Source: Roseovarius pelagicus (lineage in GTDB: Bacteria > Pseudomonadota > Alphaproteobacteria > Rhodobacterales > Rhodobacteraceae). From it: a stretch of DNA of 64,000 bases. The notes beneath the pieces were generated by a model that was not told where the DNA came from, did no database searches, and was given only the letters and a program-made list of their open reading frames with translations. The stretch spans positions 186,001 to 250,000 of the forward strand of contig NZ_CP106738.1 in the NCBI RefSeq assembly GCF_025639885.1. Direction: 5' to 3'. Shown here piece by piece: positions 10,349 through 19,411 of this stretch; the stretch's first letter is position 1, and each line of letters starts with the position of its first letter. The position numbers were made by a program, and so were the translations under genes.

Positions 10349-10696
10349 GTCGAGCCGGGACGCCCCCGGCCGGGGGCGATCTTGGAACCCGCCAGAACAA
10401 CACATGGTGTCGTGTGCGCGACCTGACCGGGGAACCTGATGTCCCGAATGGCGCGACGGACAGAAGGGGGGCCTTTGGGGAACATGCGGCGCGGCAGATG
10501 ATGGACGCGGCTCAGGCCGAAGCCCGCGCCGAAGGGCTTTCGGACGTCGCGGACCACGCCGCGCGCTTGCCGTGGAAAAAGCGCGAGACTGGGACGAGAA
10601 GGGTGCACCTACCTGATGACACAAGATTTTCGCGGTCGGTCGCAGTATTGCGGAAAGCTCGCGACAAGCCGCGATGTGCGGTTGACTCCCTGACGC
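10349..10696. other. 348-bp intergenic stretch between convergent uvrA and mmsB
   Basis: No gene supported here. A perfect 18-base palindrome, cgcccccggccgggggcg, lies at 10361-10378 right after the uvrA stop and could fold into a GC-rich hairpin, but no run of T follows, so it is at best a weak terminator. The frames open across this stretch on both strands lack any recognisable domain and look like products of high GC. Confidence 0.5.
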
Positions 10697-11569
10697 TTAG
10701 CCGCGTCCGCGCGTCTCGAACCGGGGCAGCATTGCGCTGAAATCGCGGCCGCGCCCATTCTCATCCTCGACAAACTGGCGATAGAGGGCGAGCGCCGCAG
10801 CGCCCATTGGCGTGTCAGCGTCGGCACTTTCGGCGGCGCTTTGGGCAAGCCCCAGATCCTTCAGCATCAATTCCGCCGCAAATCCGGGCTTGTAGTCGTT
10901 GTCGGCCGGGCTCTGCGGGCCGATACCCGGAGCGGGGCAATAGGCGTTCATCGACCAGCTATAGCCCGATGAAGTGCTGACCACGTCAAACATTGCCTGC
11001 CGATCCAGCCCCAACTTGTCCGCCAGTGCAAAAGCCTCGCATGTGGCGATCATAGTGACGCCGAGGATCATGTTGTTACAGATCTTGGCGGCCTGACCAT
11101 TGCCCGACGGGCCGCAATGCACTGATTTCTGGCCCATGATATCGAATAGGGGCTGTGCCTTGGCCAGACCCGCATCATCGCCGCCGACCATGAAGGTGAG
11201 CGTACCGCCACTGGCACCGCCAATGCCGCCCGACACGGGCGCATCAAGCGCAGAAAGTCCCGCGGTGCGCGCATCGGCGGCAACCGCACGGGCGCTTTCA
11301 ACGTCGACGGTAGAGCAATCGAGGAAAACCGCGCCCTTGCTCATCGCAGGGATGATTTCAGCGGCGACCGCCCGCAGGATGTCTCCGTTGGGCAGCATGG
11401 TGATGACGACGTCCGCATCGGTCGCCGCCGCCGCGGCGCTGCTGGCCACGCTGGCGCCTTCTGCCGTGGCGCCGGCCACATCAAAGCCGCTGACCTCATG
11501 CCCGGCCTTTGCCAGATTTGCCGCCATCGGCGCGCCCATGTTGCCCAGTCCGATAAATCCGATTTTCAT
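10697..11569 (-). CDS. mmsB: 3-hydroxyisobutyrate dehydrogenase
   Basis: A 290-aa enzyme of the beta-hydroxyacid dehydrogenase family. The N-terminus MKIGFIGLGNMGAPMAANLAKAGHEV is the NAD(P)-binding Rossmann motif; APVSGGIGGASGGTLTFMVGG is the substrate-binding region; GPSGNGQAAKICNNM carries the catalytic lysine. It oxidises 3-hydroxyisobutyrate to methylmalonate semialdehyde in valine degradation. It is the last gene of a minus-strand operon, starting 3 bp after the stop of the CoA-hydrolase gene, which makes the preceding and following pathway steps genetic neighbours. Function is secure. Confidence 0.95.
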   Translation of the reverse strand: MKIGFIGLGNMGAPMAANLAKAGHEVSGFDVAGATAEGASVASSAAAAATDADVVITMLPNGDILRAVAAEIIPAMSKGAVFLDCSTVDVESARAVAADARTAGLSALDAPVSGGIGGASGGTLTFMVGGDDAGLAKAQPLFDIMGQKSVHCGPSGNGQAAKICNNMILGVTMIATCEAFALADKLGLDRQAMFDVVSTSSGYSWSMNAYCPAPGIGPQSPADNDYKPGFAAELMLKDLGLAQSAAESADADTPMGAAALALYRQFVEDENGRGRDFSAMLPRFETRGRG

Positions 11570-11572
11570 GGC

Positions 11573-12625
11573 TTAGCCTTTCTTTTCAAAAGAGAGTTTG
11601 TTTGGACCGAGCGGCAAGAGCATATTGCTGACCGCGACGGCGGGCAGCGAATCCAGATCGTGTTGCCAGTTCGGGTTGCGGTCCTTGTCGATGATCGCGG
11701 CGCGAATGCCTTCCACGAAATCGCCGTGTTCCAACGCACGATACGTAAAGCGATACTCCAGATCGAGGGCCTTGCGAATGGTTAGTGCGTCACCGCGCAG
11801 GCGGTGCATCATCTCGACAGTGCAGGCCATCGATAATGGAGAACTGCGACCGAGCGCCTTGAGCGTGTCGGCAGCAAACTCTGCGTCAGCCGGATCAGCA
11901 GTCCGCAACGAACGCAAGATATCGCCAAGCGTTTCGCCAGCAAAGTGCCGGTCCACTGCCTTTTGCAAGGCAGGCAAGTTTGTCGCGGGTCGTGCATCTG
12001 TATTTTGTGTAAGAATTTCAACGTCACCCTTAGCGATGAGCGCCGATTTGAGAGAATCCCATTTGCTGGCTGGGATCAACATATCTGCAAAACCGGCATA
12101 GACAGCATCCGCGCCCCGCATCCGCGCAGTGGTAAGCCCCAGATATTCGCCGATACGCCCGGGTGCCAATGCAAGCATCATCGATCCGCCCACGTCGGGG
12201 ACCAATCCGATGCTGCATTCAGGCATCGAGATGGAAGATTTATGATCGACAATGCGGTGTGTCCCGTGGCAACCGATACCGACACCGCCGCCCATGGTGA
12301 AACCCTGAAGGAATGACACGATCGGCTTTGAGTACTCAAAGATTTTGGCGTTCAGCCGGTACTCATCCGCCCAGAACGTTTGTCCATATGCGTAGTCTCC
12401 GGCCTTGCCGCGCTCATACAGTTCCTGAATATCACCGCCGGCACAGAATGCCTTGTCTCCGACCGCGTCAATCAGGATCAACCGAACATTGTCGTCATTA
12501 GCCCAGACATCCAACGCGTCCTCGATGGCTAGACACATGTCGTAGGTCAGGGCGTTCAACGCCTCGGGTCGGTCCAGTGTGATGCGTCCGGCGCAGCCTT
12601 CAGCGCGGATATGAATATCAGGCAT
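11573..12625 (-). CDS. 3-hydroxyisobutyryl-CoA hydrolase (enoyl-CoA hydratase/isomerase fold)
   Basis: A 350-aa crotonase-fold protein of the HIBCH subgroup, longer than ordinary enoyl-CoA hydratases. Visible motifs are RITLDRPEALNALTYDM, the oxyanion segment DKAFCAGGDIQELYERG and SFLQGFTMGGGVGIGCHGTHRI, and PECSIGLVPDVGGSMML with the acidic residue of the hydrolase subgroup. It hydrolyses 3-hydroxyisobutyryl-CoA to free 3-hydroxyisobutyrate, feeding the dehydrogenase encoded just downstream. The gene begins 18 bp after the acyl-CoA dehydrogenase stop, so all three form one operon. An annotation as plain enoyl-CoA hydratase is possible but the context favours the hydrolase. Confidence 0.9.
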   Translation of the reverse strand: MPDIHIRAEGCAGRITLDRPEALNALTYDMCLAIEDALDVWANDDNVRLILIDAVGDKAFCAGGDIQELYERGKAGDYAYGQTFWADEYRLNAKIFEYSKPIVSFLQGFTMGGGVGIGCHGTHRIVDHKSSISMPECSIGLVPDVGGSMMLALAPGRIGEYLGLTTARMRGADAVYAGFADMLIPASKWDSLKSALIAKGDVEILTQNTDARPATNLPALQKAVDRHFAGETLGDILRSLRTADPADAEFAADTLKALGRSSPLSMACTVEMMHRLRGDALTIRKALDLEYRFTYRALEHGDFVEGIRAAIIDKDRNPNWQHDLDSLPAVAVSNMLLPLGPNKLSFEKKG

Positions 12626-12643
12626 TTTGGTCGGTTCCGTCGT

Positions 12644-13786
12644 TTAGCGTTCGTTCAGCATGTGCCGGGCCACGATGACACGCATGATTTCGTTCGTGCC
12701 TTCGAGGATCTCATGCACACGTAGGTCGCGCACGAGTTTTTCAATGCCATAATCGGCGAGGTAACCGTAGCCGCCGTGCAGTTGCAGGCACTGGTTGACG
12801 ATGCGGCTGCCGGCCTCGGTGACGAATTTTTTGGCCATCGCGCAATGTTTGCTGGCGTCAGGCATGTTCTGGTCCAGTTTCCACGCGGCCTGACGCAAGA
12901 AGACCCGCGCAGCGGAGAGTTCGATCTCCATCTCGGCTAGGCGGAATTGCAATGCCTGAAACTGGTCGATGGATTTTCCAAAGGCTTTGCGCTCGGACAT
13001 GTAAGATTGCGTCAGATGCATTGCTGTTTGCGCGGCACCAAGCGAGCAGGCCGAAATGTTCAGACGACCACCATCGAGGCCGGCCATCGCATATTTAAAC
13101 CCTTTTCCTTCCTCGCCCACCAAATTTTCCGTCGGAATGTAGCAATTATCGAATTGTACCTGCCGAGTTGGCTGGCTGCGCCAACCCATTTTGTCTTCTA
13201 ATCCGCCATATGACAGTCCCTCTGTCCCGGTCTCGACAAGGACGGTCGAGATGCCTTTGGGGCCATCCTCGCCGGTGCGCACCATGACCACGTAAGCGTC
13301 GGAATATCCGCCACCAGAGATAAACGCCTTGGTGCCGTTCAGGCTGTAACCCTCATTGGTCCGTTCTGCGCGGGTTTTGAGTGCCGCAGCGTCACTGCCC
13401 GAACCGGGCTCTGTCAGGCAATAACTCAGCACGGTTTGCATGCTCAGAACGTCGGGCATCACCCGCGCTTTCATATCTTCGCTGGCAAACGTGTCGATCA
13501 TCTTGGCGCACATATTGTGAATCGACAGGAAGGCCGCGACGGACGGGCAGGCCATACTCAGCGCTTCGAACACCAGTGTCGCATCCAGCCGTGTCAGGCC
13601 GGAACCGCCTGTCTCCTCGGAGACGTAAAGTCCTCCGAAACCAAGTTCGGCGATCTGCGGCCAAAGTTCCTTTGGGATGGTGCCGTCGGCCTCCCATTTG
13701 CGGGCGTGGGGTGCGATGTTGTCTTGGCCAAATGCATAAGCCATGTCGAATATGGCCGTTTGTTCCTCGCTGAGTGCGAAATCCAT
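12644..13786 (-). CDS. acyl-CoA dehydrogenase, probably isobutyryl-CoA dehydrogenase
   Basis: I place the start at the ATG at 13786 (380 aa, MDFALSEEQTAIFDMAYAFG) because a gggggg-rich ribosome-binding site lies just before it and homologues begin there, rather than at an upstream in-frame codon. The acyl-CoA dehydrogenase signatures are present: CLTEPGSGSDAAALKTRAER, GRLNISACSLGAAQTAM, and the C-terminal LHGGYGYLADYGIEKLVRDLRVHEILEGTNEIMR, which includes the conserved catalytic-glutamate and FAD-binding part. The enzyme would oxidise isobutyryl-CoA to methacrylyl-CoA. Substrate assignment rests on its place as first gene of the valine-degradation operon; sequence alone would allow another short branched acyl-CoA. 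Confidence 0.9.
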   Translation of the reverse strand: MDFALSEEQTAIFDMAYAFGQDNIAPHARKWEADGTIPKELWPQIAELGFGGLYVSEETGGSGLTRLDATLVFEALSMACPSVAAFLSIHNMCAKMIDTFASEDMKARVMPDVLSMQTVLSYCLTEPGSGSDAAALKTRAERTNEGYSLNGTKAFISGGGYSDAYVVMVRTGEDGPKGISTVLVETGTEGLSYGGLEDKMGWRSQPTRQVQFDNCYIPTENLVGEEGKGFKYAMAGLDGGRLNISACSLGAAQTAMHLTQSYMSERKAFGKSIDQFQALQFRLAEMEIELSAARVFLRQAAWKLDQNMPDASKHCAMAKKFVTEAGSRIVNQCLQLHGGYGYLADYGIEKLVRDLRVHEILEGTNEIMRVIVARHMLNER

Positions 13787-13878
13787 CACTGTGTCCCCCC
13801 GGATCATGGAATTGAACGTATGTTTAATTATCAAACCTCACAGAAATATTGCAAGGCGGATATCGCTATCAGCGTCTG

Positions 13879-15012
13879 TTACAAATCGACGTGGAATTCG
13901 TCGATGAGATGCTGGACCACGGCGCGCAGGGCTGCATCCTTGTCGTCCTCGGCATCCATTTTTTCTGTGTATACGCGGCGCTGGCGGTCGGCACTGGTGC
14001 CATTTTGCGCAATCTTGGGCGCGCGCGCTACTTCGTCGAGCGAGTTGAAATAGGCCAGATCTTCGCCGGTCAGTTCCATGAGTTCATCCATCAGCGTTGC
14101 CATCGGGACAACTTCTCCGAGGCCAAGATCGATCAGGCCCTCGCGCACCCCATATCGCTGCGCGCGCCAGCGGTTCTCAGAGATCAGGAATGAATCATAG
14201 ATGCGCCAGCGTTGGTTGCGTGTGGCCAACCGCCACAGCATACGAGCGCAGGCCTGTGTCAGCGCCGCAAGGCATAGCGTGTCCTCCAGTCGGGGCTGGA
14301 CGTCGCAGATGCGCGATTCAATCGTTGGAAATTTCGACGAGGGTCGCAGATCCCACCATATCTTGGAGCTGTCCTCGATCACGCCGATATCGATGAGCAC
14401 CTGTACCGAGCGTTCAAATTCACCAAAGCTGTCCATGCGCGGTGGCAGGCCGGTACGCGGGAGGTTGTCGAAAATCGTCAGCCGATAGCTGTCCAACCCG
14501 GTGTCGTGCCCTTGCCAGAAGGGTGACGAACAGCTGAGCGCCAGAAGATGCGGCAGAAAGTAACTCATCTGGTTCATCAGGTCGATACGCCGGTCGGGGT
14601 TCTCAATGCCTACATGGACATGCATACCACAGATCAGCATGCGCTGAACCACGCCCGCCAAATCGCTGGAGAGTGCGTTATAGCGATCTTTGTCGGTGTG
14701 TTTCTGTTCGCGCCAGTCGGAAAACGGATGACAGGATGCGGCGATGGGGGCGAGGTTGAATTTGGCCGCCTCACGGCTGACGCAACTGCGCAAGCGTTTG
14801 AGGTCTTCGCGCGCTTCGTGCACATCTCGGCAGACCTTGGTGCCGATTTCGATCTGGCAATTTAGAAATTCCGGACTGACCTGATCCTGTAACTCGGCAG
14901 AGCAGGCTTCCATCATCGTTTTTGGCGCTTCGGCAAGTGCGAGACTATCGCGATCCACCAATAGATATTCTTCTTCGATGCCGATGGAAAAGGCAGGTTC
15001 AGTCAGGGCCAT
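13879..15012 (-). CDS. carboxylate-amine ligase, glutamate-cysteine ligase type 2 (YbdK) family
   Basis: A 377-aa protein of the GCS2 family. It starts with the family opening [21 protein letters not shown], has [23 protein letters not shown] with the conserved histidines, and [27 protein letters not shown]. Members ligate glutamate (or another carboxylate) to an amine such as cysteine, with weak ATP-dependent activity in the E. coli homologue; the true substrate is often unknown. It is transcribed in the same direction as the valine operon but about 90 bp away, with its own start, so the neighbourhood does not indicate its job. Confidence 0.85.
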   Translation of the reverse strand: MALTEPAFSIGIEEEYLLVDRDSLALAEAPKTMMEACSAELQDQVSPEFLNCQIEIGTKVCRDVHEAREDLKRLRSCVSREAAKFNLAPIAASCHPFSDWREQKHTDKDRYNALSSDLAGVVQRMLICGMHVHVGIENPDRRIDLMNQMSYFLPHLLALSCSSPFWQGHDTGLDSYRLTIFDNLPRTGLPPRMDSFGEFERSVQVLIDIGVIEDSSKIWWDLRPSSKFPTIESRICDVQPRLEDTLCLAALTQACARMLWRLATRNQRWRIYDSFLISENRWRAQRYGVREGLIDLGLGEVVPMATLMDELMELTGEDLAYFNSLDEVARAPKIAQNGTSADRQRRVYTEKMDAEDDKDAALRAVVQHLIDEFHVDL

Positions 15013-15070
15013 GTTGGTCGTCCTCCATGACCATTATCAGAGCATATTGCAATACAGTCAGGCAAGCGCG

Positions 15071-16129
15071 TCAGCGACTGATGCGCTCGAAGGCGCGTTG
15101 GGCTTCCTCTACAAACCAGGCCAGCCGATTGGCCGCCGGGCCGGACGGTGCCAACGCGGCAGATTGCCCGTAGAGAGAGAAGTGATGCGTGGCGCTATCT
15201 GCGGCCAGTAATGGACGCGTATAGTGATACATCAGCGGGAAAGGAGCGGCTGCAACCTGTGCCATAGCATTCAGCCATGCGGTGCGATGCGCGCGGGCCG
15301 GTCGCCCTGAAACGGAGCAGCTGATACGAGTGCTGTCATCACTTCCGCCGTCGGTACTCTCAAAATGGTGTGCCTTCGGAGCGCTTTCATCTGACGTCAG
15401 AAAGCCAGTGCCGATCTGAACACCAGATGCGCCAAGCGCGAAGGCGGCGGCAATGCCGCGCCCATCCGCGATGCCACCTGCGGCGATTACCGGCACGTCC
15501 ACCGCTGAGGCGATCTGTGGCACCAGCGCCAGCAACCCGATCTGCGCGTCATTTTCAACATCCAGAAACACGCCGCGATGGCCGCCGGCCTCCCAGCCTT
15601 GGGCGATGATCGCATCGACATTGCGGGCGGCCAGCCACTTGGCCTCGGCCACGGTTGTGGCTGATGACAGGATACGGGTTCCGGCGGCTTTCAACGAGGC
15701 AATCGCATCGGCCTCTGGCAGGCCAAAGTGAAAACTAGCCACTGCTGGAGGGTGTTCTAACAGGATGGCCAGATGTTCCGGGCCGAACGGAGTATAGGGT
15801 GCCTGAGGCATGGTATCTGGCGCTGAGACGCCTGCGGCGGCGTAGTATGGGGCCAGTACATCAAGCAACTGATTGTGATGTTCTTGTGTCATTTCCGGCG
15901 CGACGTGGCAGAAGAAATTCAGGTTCACGCCACGGTTGGTTTGCGCCGCGATTTCGCGGATATGTGCGCGAAGCGTGTCCAGTGGCATAGTCGCGCAACC
16001 ATGCGACCCCAGCCCGCCAGCGTTCGATACGGCCGCCGCAAGGGCAGGGGTCGTCGTGCCGGCCATAGGGGCCAGAATGATCGGGTGTTCAATGTCCAGC
16101 AGGTCAATCAGGCGATTGTCAGGCCACAT
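15071..16129 (-). CDS. nitronate monooxygenase / 2-nitropropane dioxygenase family
   Basis: A 352-aa TIM-barrel flavoprotein. Motifs seen are LDIEHPIILAPMAGTTTPALAAAVSNAGGLGS at the N-terminus, AQGWEAGGHRGVF with the catalytic-type histidine, and the FMN phosphate-binding IAAGGIADGRGIAAAFALGASGVQIGTGFL. The family oxidises alkyl nitronates, such as propionate 3-nitronate, using FMN and oxygen, protecting the cell from nitro toxins. It sits between the carboxylate-amine ligase gene and the terminator of mmsA, and begins 34 bp downstream of that terminator, so it has its own promoter. An alternative is a related FMN-dependent enoyl reductase, which I consider less likely. Confidence 0.87.
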   Translation of the reverse strand: MWPDNRLIDLLDIEHPIILAPMAGTTTPALAAAVSNAGGLGSHGCATMPLDTLRAHIREIAAQTNRGVNLNFFCHVAPEMTQEHHNQLLDVLAPYYAAAGVSAPDTMPQAPYTPFGPEHLAILLEHPPAVASFHFGLPEADAIASLKAAGTRILSSATTVAEAKWLAARNVDAIIAQGWEAGGHRGVFLDVENDAQIGLLALVPQIASAVDVPVIAAGGIADGRGIAAAFALGASGVQIGTGFLTSDESAPKAHHFESTDGGSDDSTRISCSVSGRPARAHRTAWLNAMAQVAAAPFPLMYHYTRPLLAADSATHHFSLYGQSAALAPSGPAANRLAWFVEEAQRAFERISR

Positions 16130-16154
16130 GTCACGGCTCCTAAGGTGAATGGCG

Positions 16155-16191
16155 AAACGAAAAGAGGCCGCGGGGATGACCCGCGACCTCT
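16155..16191 (-). terminator. rho-independent terminator of mmsA
   Basis: Read on the minus strand, an 11-pair stem with one internal mismatch (AGAGG.CGCGGG against CCCGCG.CCTCT, loop of five) is followed by TTTTCGTTT. It lies 26 bp after the mmsA stop and separates that gene from the nitronate monooxygenase gene. Confidence 0.8.
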
Positions 16192-16216
16192 GATATTTAT
16201 TGCGTTCTCAAATCGA

Positions 16217-17716
16217 TCAATCCATCGCTTTGAAGTTGAACTCGCCGCCTTCCTTGATGCCGCTGGGCCAGCGCGCGGTGACGGTTTTGGTTCTTGTGTA
16301 GAACTTGAATGCGTCCGGACCGTGCTGGTTAAGGTCACCAAAGACCGATTTTTTCCAGCCGCCAAAAGTGTGATAGGCTAGCGGCACGGGGATCGGAACG
16401 TTGATGCCGATCATGCCGACATTGACCCGGTTAGCAAAGTCTCGCGCTGCATCACCATCGCGTGTGTAGATCGCAGTGCCGTTGCCCATCTCGTGATCCA
16501 TGGCCAGCTTGATCGCTTCCTCGTAACTACCAGCGCGGACAGTGCTGAGGACGGGGCCGAAAATCTCGTGCTTGTAGATATCCATATCGGGTGTGACGCG
16601 GTCAAAGAGGTGTGGGCCGACGAAAAACCCATCCTCGTAGCCTTGCAGGCTGAAGCCACGGCCATCGACAACCAGTTCAGCGCCTTGGTCGATACCGGTC
16701 TGCACCAGACGCTCGATATTGGCTTTGGCGGCGGCGGTCACGACCGGGCCGTAATCGACGTCATCGCCCGAGGTGTATGGCCCGACCTTGAGCGCCTCGA
16801 TGCGTGGCACCAGCTTCTCGATCAGCTTGTCTGCGGTTTCATCGCCCACGGGCACGGCGACCGAGATTGCCATGCAACGCTCGCCAGCCGCACCGTAGCC
16901 TGCGCCGATCAGCGCGTCAGCCGCCTGATCCATATCCGCGTCCGGCATGATGATCATGTGGTTCTTGGCGCCACCAAAGCACTGTACGCGTTTGCCTTGT
17001 GCGCAGCCGGTGCCGTAGATGTATTCAGCGATGGGGGTCGATCCGACAAAACCGATCGACTGGATGACATCATGGTAAAGGATCGCGTCAACTGCTTCTT
17101 TGTCACCGTTCACCACCTGAAGGATACCTTTGGGCAGACCTGCTTCCTCCATCAGCTCAGCCAGCATCAGGGGCACAGAAGGGTCGCGCTCGGATGGTTT
17201 CAGGATGAACGCGTTGCCGCAGGCGATGGCGGGGGCAAACATCCACATCGGGATCATCGCAGGGAAGTTAAAGGGAGTGATGCCAGCGGTAACGCCCAGT
17301 GGCTGGCGCATCGAATACATGTCGATACCCGGACCGGCGCTGTCGGTGAATTCACCCTTCAACAGTTGGGGCGCCCCGATGCAGTATTCGACCACTTCCA
17401 ACCCGCGTTGCACGTCGCCCTTGGCGTCGGGAAAGGTCTTGCCATGTTCTGCGCTGAGGGCTTCGGCCAGCTTGTCCATGTCGCGGTTCAGCAGGTCGAC
17501 GAACTTCATCAATACCCGTGCGCGGCGCTGCGGATTGGTCGCGGCCCATTTGGGCTGCGCTGCCTGTGCTGCGTCCACGGCCTTTTGCATCTCGTCTGCG
17601 TTGGCCAGCGGGCATTTCGCCTGCACGTCGCCAGTGGCTGGGTTATAGACATCCGAGAAGCGGCCCGAAGTCCCTTTGACATGGGCGCCGTTGATGTAAT
17701 GCGTCAGTTCTTTCAT
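16217..17716 (-). CDS. mmsA: methylmalonate-semialdehyde dehydrogenase (CoA-acylating)
   Basis: A 499-aa aldehyde dehydrogenase of the CoA-acylating MMSDH type. It opens with LTHYINGAHVKGTSGRFSDVYNPATG, has the NAD-binding segment ITPFNFPAMIPMWMFAPAIACGNAFILKPSE, GFVGSTPIAEYIY, and GAAGERCMAISVAV with the catalytic cysteine. It converts methylmalonate semialdehyde to propionyl-CoA and CO2, the last step of distal valine degradation, and also works in myo-inositol breakdown. A ggagg site precedes the ATG. It is divergent from a LysR-type gene 104 bp away, the likely regulator, and has its own terminator, so it is transcribed apart from mmsB and the other valine genes. Confidence 0.96.
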   Translation of the reverse strand: MKELTHYINGAHVKGTSGRFSDVYNPATGDVQAKCPLANADEMQKAVDAAQAAQPKWAATNPQRRARVLMKFVDLLNRDMDKLAEALSAEHGKTFPDAKGDVQRGLEVVEYCIGAPQLLKGEFTDSAGPGIDMYSMRQPLGVTAGITPFNFPAMIPMWMFAPAIACGNAFILKPSERDPSVPLMLAELMEEAGLPKGILQVVNGDKEAVDAILYHDVIQSIGFVGSTPIAEYIYGTGCAQGKRVQCFGGAKNHMIIMPDADMDQAADALIGAGYGAAGERCMAISVAVPVGDETADKLIEKLVPRIEALKVGPYTSGDDVDYGPVVTAAAKANIERLVQTGIDQGAELVVDGRGFSLQGYEDGFFVGPHLFDRVTPDMDIYKHEIFGPVLSTVRAGSYEEAIKLAMDHEMGNGTAIYTRDGDAARDFANRVNVGMIGINVPIPVPLAYHTFGGWKKSVFGDLNQHGPDAFKFYTRTKTVTARWPSGIKEGGEFNFKAMD

Positions 17717-17751
17717 GGAATCCTCCGATCAAGTTTGCGCGTAACCTACTC

Positions 17752-17808
17752 TTGCAAATTTCCTCATAAAAGGGGCAATCTCCCAAAGAGGGTTTGCATA
17801 ATTGCAAA
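17752..17808. promoter_or_regulatory. candidate LysR-type operator in the mmsA / LysR divergent promoter
   Basis: An interrupted dyad TTTGCA-TAAT-TGCAAA lies at 17793-17808, 13 bp before the regulator start, and contains the T-N11-A layout typical of LysR sites. A matching half-site TTGCAAA lies at 17752-17758, closer to mmsA. The two would suit an autoregulating, mmsA-activating LysR protein. Confidence 0.55.
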
Positions 17809-17820
17809 AGGGGGTAGGGC

Positions 17821-18717
17821 ATGGACTCGCAATGGGATGATATGAAGGTATTTCTGGCGGTCGCCAGAAACGAAAGCCTGTCGGGGGCAGGGCGGGTTCT
17901 GAAGGTCGACCCGGCCACGGTAGGTCGACGGATCGCACGCCTTGAGGAATCGCTGAAGGTGGCGCTGTTTGCAAAATCGCCACAAGGTTACGCCCTAACC
18001 AACGAAGGCCAGCGCCTGATGAGCCATGCGACGCGCGCCGAGCAGGAAATGCTGATGGCTTTTGAGGATGTCGGCGAGCGGGGACGACAACTGAGCGGGC
18101 AGATCAGGCTGGGCGCGCCGGACGGGTCGGCCAACTTTCTGCTGCCGCAGGTTTGCGCCGGGATTGTCGAGCAGAACCCCGATTTGGAGGTGCAGATCGT
18201 GGCATTGCCGCGCGTCATCAACCTGTCAAAACGCGAGGCAGATATGGCAATCGCGGTGAGTGCGCCGACAGCAGGGCGACTGAGCGTGCAAAAGATTACC
18301 GACTACAAGTTACACCTCACAGCCTCGCGCAATTACCTCAAGAGCGCCGCCCCGATCCGCACCCGCGATGACCTGCGCCATCATAGGTTCGTGGGCTACA
18401 TCCAAGATATGATTTTCGACAAGGAACTGGATTATCTGGGCGAGGCAGGGTTGGATAAGGTGCATTTGGCCAGCAACTCTGTATCGGTTCAGTTTAACTG
18501 GATCCGGCAGGCGGCAGGGATCGGGTTCATGCATGACTTTGCAATCCCGTTCAGCCGTGGTCTGCAGAAAGTGCTGACCGATGAGATCAGCCTGACACGC
18601 AGCTTCTATCTGGTGCGCCATGCCGAAGACCGACGGTTGGAACGGATGAACCGTTTTGCGGAGGCGCTGGCGACGGGTATCCGCAAAGAGGTCGCACGGT
18701 TGGAAGGGCAAACCTGA
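17821..18717 (+). CDS. LysR-family transcriptional regulator
   Basis: A 298-aa protein with an N-terminal winged helix-turn-helix (residues about 6-64: FLAVARNESLSGAGRVLKVD, then VGRRIARLEESLKVALF) and a C-terminal effector-binding region beginning around residue 90 with SGQIRLGAPDGSANFLLPQV. LysR proteins bind DNA as tetramers and respond to a small co-inducer, usually a pathway metabolite. The gene is divergent from mmsA with a 104-bp shared promoter region containing a TTTGCA dyad, so regulation of mmsA is the natural inference; the effector cannot be read from the sequence. Confidence 0.9.
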   Translation: MDSQWDDMKVFLAVARNESLSGAGRVLKVDPATVGRRIARLEESLKVALFAKSPQGYALTNEGQRLMSHATRAEQEMLMAFEDVGERGRQLSGQIRLGAPDGSANFLLPQVCAGIVEQNPDLEVQIVALPRVINLSKREADMAIAVSAPTAGRLSVQKITDYKLHLTASRNYLKSAAPIRTRDDLRHHRFVGYIQDMIFDKELDYLGEAGLDKVHLASNSVSVQFNWIRQAAGIGFMHDFAIPFSRGLQKVLTDEISLTRSFYLVRHAEDRRLERMNRFAEALATGIRKEVARLEGQT

Positions 18718-18880
18718 TCACGGGTACCATTCCGCGTGTGATTTCTTCAGAAAGAGTGTTGTTCATGGTGTGCAGGTCCGGTCAGCGCATTTTGTATCGC
18801 ATCAGGCAGGATAGCTTGACAGGTTTCGCCGGATCGGGGACGCTGAATCTGATAGCGTATTAAACCGCGAGGGAAACGAA

Positions 18881-19315
18881 ATGCTGGTGCAACAAATCCT
18901 GAAGGCCAAGGGCGATACACCCGTGGTGACGATCAAACCCGGCACGCTGGTTTCGGATGCGGCCCGTATCCTTGCGGAGCGACGCATCGGCGGTCTGGTC
19001 GTGTCGCGCGATGGTGAAACAGTCGAAGGCATCCTGTCAGAACGTGACATCGTTCGGTCGCTCGCGGTCCGTGGAGCAAGCTGTCTGGCAGAAAAGATCG
19101 ACGAGATGATGACGCGCAACCCGGTCTGTGCGGCCAAGCAAGACAGTTCAGATGTGGTTTTGGCGCGGATGACGGATGGACGTTTTCGCCACATGCCGGT
19201 GGTCGAGAATGGCAAGCTGGTGGGCATCGTCACCATTGGCGACGTGGTCTCGGCCCGGCTCACAGAATTGTCGATGGAAAAGGACGCCCTGCAAGGCATG
19301 ATCATGGGGCACTGA
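18881..19315 (+). CDS. CBS-domain pair protein
   Basis: A 144-aa protein consisting almost entirely of two CBS motifs (about residues 8-62 and 74-128): VSDAARILAERRIGGLVVSRDGETVEGILSERDIVR and then VVLARMTDGRFRHMPVVENGKLVGIVTIGDVV. Such stand-alone pairs bind adenosine nucleotides and act as energy or redox sensors, but the partner is usually unknown. The gene begins after a gagggaaacga ribosome-binding region and is followed by coaD about 100 bp later on the same strand. No partner gene is fused or clearly coupled to it. Confidence 0.9.
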   Translation: MLVQQILKAKGDTPVVTIKPGTLVSDAARILAERRIGGLVVSRDGETVEGILSERDIVRSLAVRGASCLAEKIDEMMTRNPVCAAKQDSSDVVLARMTDGRFRHMPVVENGKLVGIVTIGDVVSARLTELSMEKDALQGMIMGH

Positions 19316-19411
19316 TCGCGCGGTCGCGATCATATTGCACTTGCAATGACGGGGATGTTTCGGCCTTCTGCCTGTGAAACAACCGTGACCATTCTATAGG
19401 CGACGAATCTC

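Noticed and set aside
10345..10740. 131-codon frame whose ATG overlaps the uvrA stop
   Set aside because: No domain or signal; arginine-rich GC-driven composition; its 3' end runs antisense into mmsB. Probably non-coding.
16493..17845. 450-codon + frame antisense to mmsA
   Set aside because: mmsA is unmistakable on the minus strand; the frame is a mirror of it.
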